From Sphingobacteriia bacterium 28-36-52 (lineage in GTDB: Bacteria > Bacteroidota > Bacteroidia > Chitinophagales > Chitinophagaceae): 64,000 nucleotides of DNA. A program made the position numbers and the translations under genes. Below the pieces are notes generated by a model. That model was not told the DNA's origin and did not search any database. It was given only the letters and a program-made list of their open reading frames with translations. The stretch lies in contig NCGN01000002.1 in NCBI GenBank assembly GCA_002281575.1, positions 186,001 to 250,000 on the forward strand, read 5' to 3'. Every line of letters begins with the position of its first letter. The first letter of the stretch is position 1. Shown here one piece after another: positions 62,917 to 64,000 of the stretch.

Positions 62917-64000
62917 ATGAAAAAATATTTATTGCTGATTGTTTGTTTAATGGGGTCCACATTATTTGCACAAAAAAAACAAATGAAAGCCAATTCTATT
63001 TCACCAAATGATACGGCTTTATTTAGGAAGGTACAGGCTGCCACATTTCAATATTTTTGGACTGGGGCCGAGCCAAACAGCGGATTGGCAAGGGAACGTA
63101 TTCATATGGATAATATTTATCCGCAAAATGACCAAGATGTTGTAACAAGTGGGGGAGGTGGTTTTGGGGTTATGGCTATACTAGTAGGAATTGAAAGAAA
63201 ATTCATTAGTAAGGCTGAAGGAATTCAACGACTTGAAACCATCTTACATTTTTTAGAAACTGCAGATCGATTTCATGGTGCATGGCCACATTGGTGGAAT
63301 GGTAAAACTGGAAAGGTAAAACCTTTCAGTAAATACGATGACGGTGGTGATTTAGTGGAGAGCTCCTTTATGTTGCAAGGATTGTTATGTGTTAGACAAT
63401 ATTTTAAGAACGGGAATAAACAAGAAAAAGCATTAGCTGCAAGAGCAGATAAACTTTGGAAAGAAGTTGATTTCAATTTTTATCGTAATAACCAAAATGT
63501 ATTGTTTTGGCATTGGAGTCCTAACCATGAATGGAAGATGAATTTTCCGGTAAAGGGATACAACGAATGTTTAATTATGTATATTCTGGCAGCATCTTCA
63601 CCCACTCATGCAGTACCAGCAGAAGTTTATCATGAGGGGTGGGCAATGAATGGGAAGATTAAGGATACCAAAATCTCCTATAATTTACCCCTAGATTTGA
63701 AGCACCAAGGTAATCCACCCAATGGGGGGCCATTGTTTTGGGCACATTATTCATATTTGGGTTTAGATCCTAGAGAACTAAAAGATCAATATGCCGATTA
63801 TTGGAATGAAACGGTAAATCAAGCTAAAATAAATTACGAGTGGTGTGTACAAAATAGTGCGGGATATAAAGGCTATGGCCCCAATAATTGGGGATTAACT
63901 GCTAGTTATTCTATAAAGGGTTATGCCGGACATGCACCTAGTAAAGAAAGAGACAAAGGGGTTATTTCTCCTACCGCAGCACTCTCATCCTTTCCATATA
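62917..64000 (+). CDS. GH144-like glucoamylase-family glycoside hydrolase, cut by the window end
   Basis: The first 361 residues of a secreted enzyme (signal ending STLFAQ). Motifs GLARERIH, TSGGGGFGVMA, HGAWPHWWNG, KYDDGGDLVESSFMLQGLL, GYGPNNWGLTAS and GVISPTAALSSFPY match the PF10091 glycoamylase family that includes GH144 endo-beta-1,2-glucanases of Chitinophaga. The C-terminus lies beyond the window. It follows the SusC/SusD/LamG genes after a terminator and is the best clue to the substrate. Other PF10091 specificities remain possible. Confidence 0.85.
   Translation, partial: MKKYLLLIVCLMGSTLFAQKKQMKANSISPNDTALFRKVQAATFQYFWTGAEPNSGLARERIHMDNIYPQNDQDVVTSGGGGFGVMAILVGIERKFISKAEGIQRLETILHFLETADRFHGAWPHWWNGKTGKVKPFSKYDDGGDLVESSFMLQGLLCVRQYFKNGNKQEKALAARADKLWKEVDFNFYRNNQNVLFWHWSPNHEWKMNFPVKGYNECLIMYILAASSPTHAVPAEVYHEGWAMNGKIKDTKISYNLPLDLKHQGNPPNGGPLFWAHYSYLGLDPRELKDQYADYWNETVNQAKINYEWCVQNSAGYKGYGPNNWGLTASYSIKGYAGHAPSKERDKGVISPTAALSSFPY

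Overview
The window looks like a chromosome segment of a member of the Bacteroidota, most likely family Chitinophagaceae (Sediminibacterium-like). The evidence is the AT-rich sequence, TAnnTTTG-type -7 promoter boxes, almost no Shine-Dalgarno sequences, a SusC/SusD pair with an ECF sigma factor and FecR anti-sigma factor, a protein with a type IX secretion (T9SS) C-terminal domain, and the rpmB-rpmG-DUF4295-ftsY gene order. The family-level placement is inference. I see no insertion sequences, prophage or CRISPR array.

Layout. 1-13.2 kb is housekeeping and metabolism: manA, a DUF6580 membrane protein, rnhA, an acyl-CoA carboxylase carboxyltransferase, a GMC oxidoreductase, a large GH77 4-alpha-glucanotransferase with a histone-H1-like tail, a dipeptide epimerase, and a minus-strand run (nucleoside phosphorylase, four-helix-bundle protein, dapF, corA-type transporter, NUDIX). 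A tRNA-Cys follows.

13.4-28.1 kb is the distinctive part: an inorganic sulfur oxidation and transport island, all on the + strand. It has a TauE/SafE exporter, two persulfide dioxygenase-rhodanese fusions, a YHS-domain lipoprotein, OsmC, an ICMT-like methyltransferase, and an MFS transporter. A long operon follows: two small Cys-containing membrane proteins, thioredoxin, rhodanese, a double universal stress protein, a split YeeE/YedE transporter, a TsdA-like diheme cytochrome, SoxB, an OprD-like porin and a Crp/Fnr regulator. No soxXA, soxYZ or soxCD is present. Five transcription units here carry the same 14-bp inverted repeat (consensus GTAAC-N4-GTTAC). In all five it lies exactly 22 nt upstream of a recognisable or degenerate -7 box, which is the geometry of a class II Crp/Fnr activator site. 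The Crp/Fnr gene that closes the operon is the obvious candidate regulator. I regard this as the most interesting system in the window.

28.1-44 kb is mixed housekeeping: rocD, a serine hydrolase, a GT2 glycosyltransferase, tRNA-Gly and tRNA-Leu, purE, pdxJ, a UbiD-family decarboxylase, anmK, rpmB/rpmG/DUF4295/ftsY, a polyprenyl synthetase, an APC permease and a DUF2027-Smr protein. 44.1-44.5 kb is rnpB (RNase P RNA). 44.6-49.3 kb encodes a 1586-aa secreted protein with three six-bladed NHL propellers and a T9SS tail. prfB follows with the classical programmed +1 frameshift, then mgtE, a DUF3472-FKBP fusion and an S10 peptidase.

55-64 kb is a polysaccharide utilisation locus: ECF sigma factor, FecR, SusC with an STN domain, SusD, a LamG lipoprotein, and a glucoamylase-like (PF10091/GH144-type) enzyme cut by the window end. 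The GH144-like enzyme suggests a glucan, possibly beta-1,2-glucan, as substrate.
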